Source: Batkoa obscura (lineage: Eukaryota; Entomophthoromycota; Entomophthoromycetes; Entomophthorales; Batkoaceae). Taken from it: 64,000 nucleotides of DNA. Below are positions 59,896 through 64,000 of the stretch, piece by piece. Each line of letters begins with the position of its first letter. The first letter of the stretch is position 1. Where the stretch lies: assembly GCA_030770535.1 (NCBI GenBank), contig JASVEC010000003.1, forward strand, positions 1,922,001 through 1,986,000. Reading direction: 5' to 3'. Below the pieces are notes generated by a model. It ran no database searches, was not told the DNA's origin, and worked only from the letters and a program-made list of their open reading frames with translations. A program made the position numbers and the translations under genes.

Positions 59896-61564
59896 ATGAA
59901 AGTAATAAACAATATCTTAAAGTAATGAAATAAATTGACATGATATCAATAGGCAATTATACCAAGTTTTGAAGAAGCACAGAAATTGATCGAAAGTCAA
60001 CCTGATGGCAATATATTGCCAGTTTATAAAATTATCTTTGCAGATCTATTAAATCCATTTGCAGCTTATCTTAAATTAGTTGATTATTACAAAGATAAAT
60101 CAAAGTATCCTGGCTACTCTTTTTTGTTTGAGTCCGTTAAAAGTGATGAAAAGATTGGTAGATACTCTTTGATCGGATGCGGTAAGCTCAAATCTAACTG
60201 ATTTAAAGCTAATGATTTACTAAATTATATTTTTTTATAGACCCATATAAGATAGTAATTAGTGGTGAAGACAAGGAAATTAAAGGAGATCCATTGATTG
60301 AAATTGAAAAGTATTTAAGCCAATATAATTATATTTCAGTAAATGGGCTGCCTGAATTTACAGGTAATTTGTTAATTATAGAATATAATAATTATTGATA
60401 TTAAACTTATTTTAAGGCGGTGCTGTAGGGTACATATCATTTGATTGTGTTAAATATTTTGAACCACGTACAGCAAGAAAATTAAAGGATCCATTAGGAA
60501 TACCCGAATCTATACATATGTATTGTAAAAATGTGATTATATTTGATCATTTATTCCAAAAGATAAATGTAATAACTCATATAAAAGGGGAATTAAAAGA
60601 TAGTCAAGTGTTTAAAAGTGAGTACGAAAATGCCTTATTGAAATTAGATGAAATGGTGGAGGCATTGACTTGTGATGGAGTACCATTACCGGATCAAGTT
60701 CCTATTACTGAAACTGACATATCATTTAAATCTAATGTTGGTAAAGAAGGATACGAAAATTTTGTCAATATCCTTAAGGATAATATTAAAAATGGGGAAA
60801 TTATTCAAGCTGTGCCATCCCAACGTTTATCTCGTCCAACTCAGTTACACCCCTTTAATGTGTATCGTTATTTAAGAACAGTAAATCCATCCCCTTATTT
60901 ATTTTATTTGGATTGTGCTGATTTCCAAGTTGTGGGTGCCTCCCCCGAAATGTTAGTCAAAGTGGATTTAGATAACAAAGTCTATACTCATCCCATTGCT
61001 GGCACCAGACGTCGTGGAAAAACAGCTGCTGAAGATTTAGCACTTGAAAAGGATTTGCTAAGTGATATTAAAGAAACTTCTGAACATGTAATGTTGGTTG
61101 ATTTAGGTCGTAATGACGTTAATCGAGTAGCTCAACCTGGTACTGTTAAAGTGGATTCCCTTATGCATATTGAAAAATATAGTCATGTGATGCATATCGT
61201 ATCAAATGTATCAGGTACATTAAGGGAGGAGTGTAATAGGTTTGATGCTTTCCGCTCAGTTTTTCCAGCTGGAACTGTGTCTGGAGCACCAAAGGTAAGA
61301 GCTTTAGAATTGATTGGCGAGCTTGAAGGAGAAAAGAGAGGGATTTATGCAGGTTCTGTTGGTCATTTTGATTATTCAGGTGGTATGGATACATGTATTG
61401 CTATTAGAACTATGCTATTTAAGGACGGCTATGTTCACCTTCAAGCAGGTGGAGGTATTGTTTATGATTCTGTACCATTGGACGAATACAACGAAACCTT
61501 GGCTAAATTATCTTCTAATTTAGCTACAATTGAAAAAGCAGAGCGTTATTATATGAATGAATAA
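59896..61564 (+). CDS. TRP2: Anthranilate synthase component I
   Basis: Converts chorismate to anthranilate, with ammonia from the glutamine amidotransferase partner; first step of tryptophan synthesis. I infer a two-codon first exon (ATG AAA, 59896-59901), an intron 59902-59952 (GTAATA...CAATAG), then AIIPSFEEAQKLIESQPDGN, which restores the family's N-terminus. The FLFESV...GRYSLIG segment matches the ES...RxS feedback-tryptophan site. Two more introns precede GGAVGYISFDCVKYFEPR, and the rest is one exon. Catalytic-domain motifs: IIQAVPSQRLSRP, HPIAGTRRRGKT, VDLGRNDVNRV, FPAGTVSGAPKVRALELI, GIYAGSVGHFDYSG and LQAGGGIVYDS. About 500 residues. It is convergent with the carboxylase gene, 80 bp away. 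Confidence 0.94.
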
Positions 61565-61644
61565 ATGAATTTTAATAAAGAATAAACATAAAATTTAGAT
61601 TTTAATTTTTATCAAAAATAACATAAAACTTTGGTATAATTTTT

Positions 61645-63951
61645 TTACATTCTAAAAACACCAAAATTATTATCAGTTCTTGTAGAAGGATTGTTAAGTG
61701 CAGCAGATAAACCAAGACCAAGTACGGTACGAGTATCTTGTGGACGAATTACACCATCATCCCATAATCTAGCGGAAGAAAAGTAAGGATGGCCTTCCTT
61801 TTCATATTGTTCTTGAATTGGTGCTTTAAATTTAGCCTCTTCATCTTCTGACCAACTTTGCCCCTTCTTTTCCATAGCATCCCTTTTAACTTGGGATAAC
61901 ACACCAGCAGCTTGTTCACCACCCATAACAGAGATACGTGCATTTGGCCACATCCATAAAAATCTTGGAGAATAAGCTCTACCACACATACCGTAATTAC
62001 CAGCGCCGAAACTTCCACCAATTAATACAGTGAATTTAGGTACTTGAGCACAGGCTACTGCTGTTACCATCTTAGCACCATGTTTTGCTATACCCCCAGC
62101 TTCAGCTGAGGAACCAACCATAAATCCGGTAATATTTTGTAAAAATACTAATGGGATATTACGTTGAGAGCATAATTGAATGAAGTGGGCAGCTTTCATA
62201 GCGGATTCAGCAAATAATACGCCATTGTTGGCTACAATACCTACTGGATAACCATGGATACGTGCAAAACCTAAGAAAGTGATTAATGAGTTATTACGAA
62301 ATCGTAGTATTCATTTAATAATTACCTGTTACAACAGTTGTACCATATAATTCTTTAAACTCATTAAATTCAGAGCCATCAACAATACGTGCGATAACTT
62401 CTTTAACGTCAAATGGCTTTCTAAGATTATCGCCAACAATACCACCCAATTCTTCAACGGAATATAAAGGTTCTTTGACACTTTCAATTGTAAGCTAAAA
62501 GTATGTTAATAATAATAAATCAAGTTTATCTCAATATTACTTTGTGTTCCTTCTTACGATTGAGAGTAGTTACAACTCTACGTGCAATAGATAAAGCATG
62601 TGCATCATCATTGGCATAATGGTCTGTAACACCAGAGGTACGGCCTAAAATAAATCATTAATTTAACTAATATAATACAAAAGTAAACAGTAATAATACA
62701 ATGTAAATCAGCACCACCAAGATCTTCAGCAGAAACTACTTCACCAGTAGCAGCTTTAACTAATGGCGGACCACCCAAAAAGATGGTACCTTGTTTAGCT
62801 ACAATAATGGACTCATCGGCCATAGCTGGTACATAAGCACCACCAGCAGTACATGAACCCATAACAACGGCTATTTGTGGAATACCTTCTGCAGACATAG
62901 TAGCCTTAAATTAAAATTTAGTTGATTATATCTGATATGTTCAGTGTAACTTTACTTGGTTGAAGAAGATTCTACCAAAGTGTTCTTTATCTGGAAATAC
63001 ATCGGCTTGGTTTGGTAAATTAGCACCTCCAGAATCGACTACAAAAACAATTAGTATCAACAAACAATATATCAACATATTTTATATTACCTAAGTAAAT
63101 GCAAGGTAATTTATTTTCACGTGCGATTTCCTGAGCACGCAAATGCTTCTTGACTAAAATAACGTTAATATAATGATCTTTTCAAAATATAATAGTAAAT
63201 TACCAGTAATGGGATAATAAGTACCGCCCTTTTAGAACACAAAATTAAGTATGCAATAAGTGAATGATAATGTTTTGTTACCTTAACAGTTGGATCATTG
63301 GCTACGATCATACATTCAACACTATTATATTTTATGTTTTATTATTATCATATTTTATATTAAGATGTATATAAAATTACCCTTGTACTCTACCAATACC
63401 GGTAATAATACCACCAGCTGGTACATCTTCCTTGTATAGTTTATAACCTGCTAATGTAGAAAGTTCAAGGAATGGAGAGCTAAAGGAAAATATTGAATAT
63501 GTATAAAAATGTGATTAAAAACAATTACCCATTATCTAATAAACGTGCAATACTATTTTATAAAGATAAATAAAAATGATTCAATATTAGTTGCTGTTCC
63601 TAATAGTAGTGAAATTATGTGCTTACCGATCTCTTGGTAACAATTTATTTCTTGAAAGATGACGTTGACGAGAGGCTTCACCACCACCTGAAGCATTATA
63701 AATAAATTGGCTGTTATTTTCATATATATCTAATTACCTAAAGCCACTTTTTCACAGTCGTTTTCTAAGTCTTTAACCAGCTTTTCCATTCTATAAGCAT
63801 TCTCTTTAAATTGCTCAGAATGAATTTCCACTTTAGTAGTTAATACATTAGGCTCGTTATAAGTATGGAACTTTAAAGAGTTGATAGTTGAGTTTATTAA
63901 ACCTTTGGAATTGATTGTTTTATTAATTAATTTTAAATTTCTTAATAACAT
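61645..63951 (-). CDS. MCCB: Methylcrotonyl-CoA carboxylase beta subunit, mitochondrial
   Basis: The carboxyltransferase subunit of biotin-dependent 3-methylcrotonyl-CoA carboxylase, in leucine breakdown. The start at 63951 gives [20 protein letters not shown], a basic mitochondrial presequence. About a dozen exons follow, some very short (for example [21 protein letters not shown]). Diagnostic segments are [20 protein letters not shown]; the oxyanion-site stretch [38 protein letters not shown] with [28 protein letters not shown]; and in the large last exon [15 protein letters not shown] and [20 protein letters not shown] with [13 protein letters not shown]. It ends NNFGVFRM at 61645. About 570 residues. 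The nearly complete gene lies just inside the right edge. Confidence 0.95.
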
Positions 63952-64000
63952 TTTAATAGATATTGTTTTCTTTTATGTTAAAAAATAAAAATATTTTTTT

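Overview
The window is very A+T-rich eukaryotic DNA, roughly three quarters A+T by eye. It has many short spliceosomal introns of about 35-90 bp with GTAAGT-like 5' ends, standard stop codons and small gaps between housekeeping genes. The gene set points to a fungus: GUP1-type MBOAT acyltransferase, SCS7-type fatty-acid 2-hydroxylase, fungal-type bZIP, TRP2, RRN6-like factor and F-box/LRR proteins. Methylcrotonyl-CoA carboxylase, a UHRF1-like relic, a stomatin-like protein, Aquarius and extreme A+T content fit an early-diverging lineage, perhaps Entomophthoromycotina (Conidiobolus-like). That placement is an inference.

Layout. 1-10.4 kb: an unknown membrane-like gene (cut by the left edge) divergent from a lipoyl-pathway octanoyltransferase; a repeat-filled gap with a broken Kunitz-domain gene, MITEs and a solo-LTR candidate; then a Bem46/ABHD13-like hydrolase convergent with GUP1. 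10.4-17.9 kb: an accessory, secretome-like stretch with a secreted tyrosinase, a possible signal-peptide ORF, a histidine-brace LPMO-like protein and a decayed UHRF1-like gene. 17.9-26.2 kb: an F-box/LRR gene, the spliceosomal helicase Aquarius and a mitochondrial stomatin-like protein. 26.2-31.4 kb: a damaged F-box-like gene, a basic nuclear protein of unknown function and a coding relic. 31.7-36.4 kb: a Mediator-MED29-like small protein, an RRN6/TAF1C-like Pol I factor and RNase P/MRP subunit POP7. 37-40.6 kb: a large, heavily decayed Asn-rich gene with Trp-Gly-type repeats. 41-44.2 kb: SCS7, a small coding relic and tRNA-Gly(UCC). 44.2-48.6 kb: a gene-poor repeat zone. 48.6-64 kb: Nudix CoA diphosphatase, bystin/ENP1, a bZIP factor, V-ATPase subunit B, anthranilate synthase I and methylcrotonyl-CoA carboxylase beta.

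The most striking non-genic feature is a family of about 100-bp near-palindromic elements (14 copies) that fill the gaps, and a second family of 240-490 bp terminal-inverted-repeat elements. A second theme is gene decay: at least six recognisable coding relics lie among about 20 apparently intact genes. In the best-preserved large relic most internal stops sit where Gln or Trp codons are expected, a C-to-T/G-to-A pattern. No CRISPR arrays, rRNA genes or complete autonomous mobile elements were seen.
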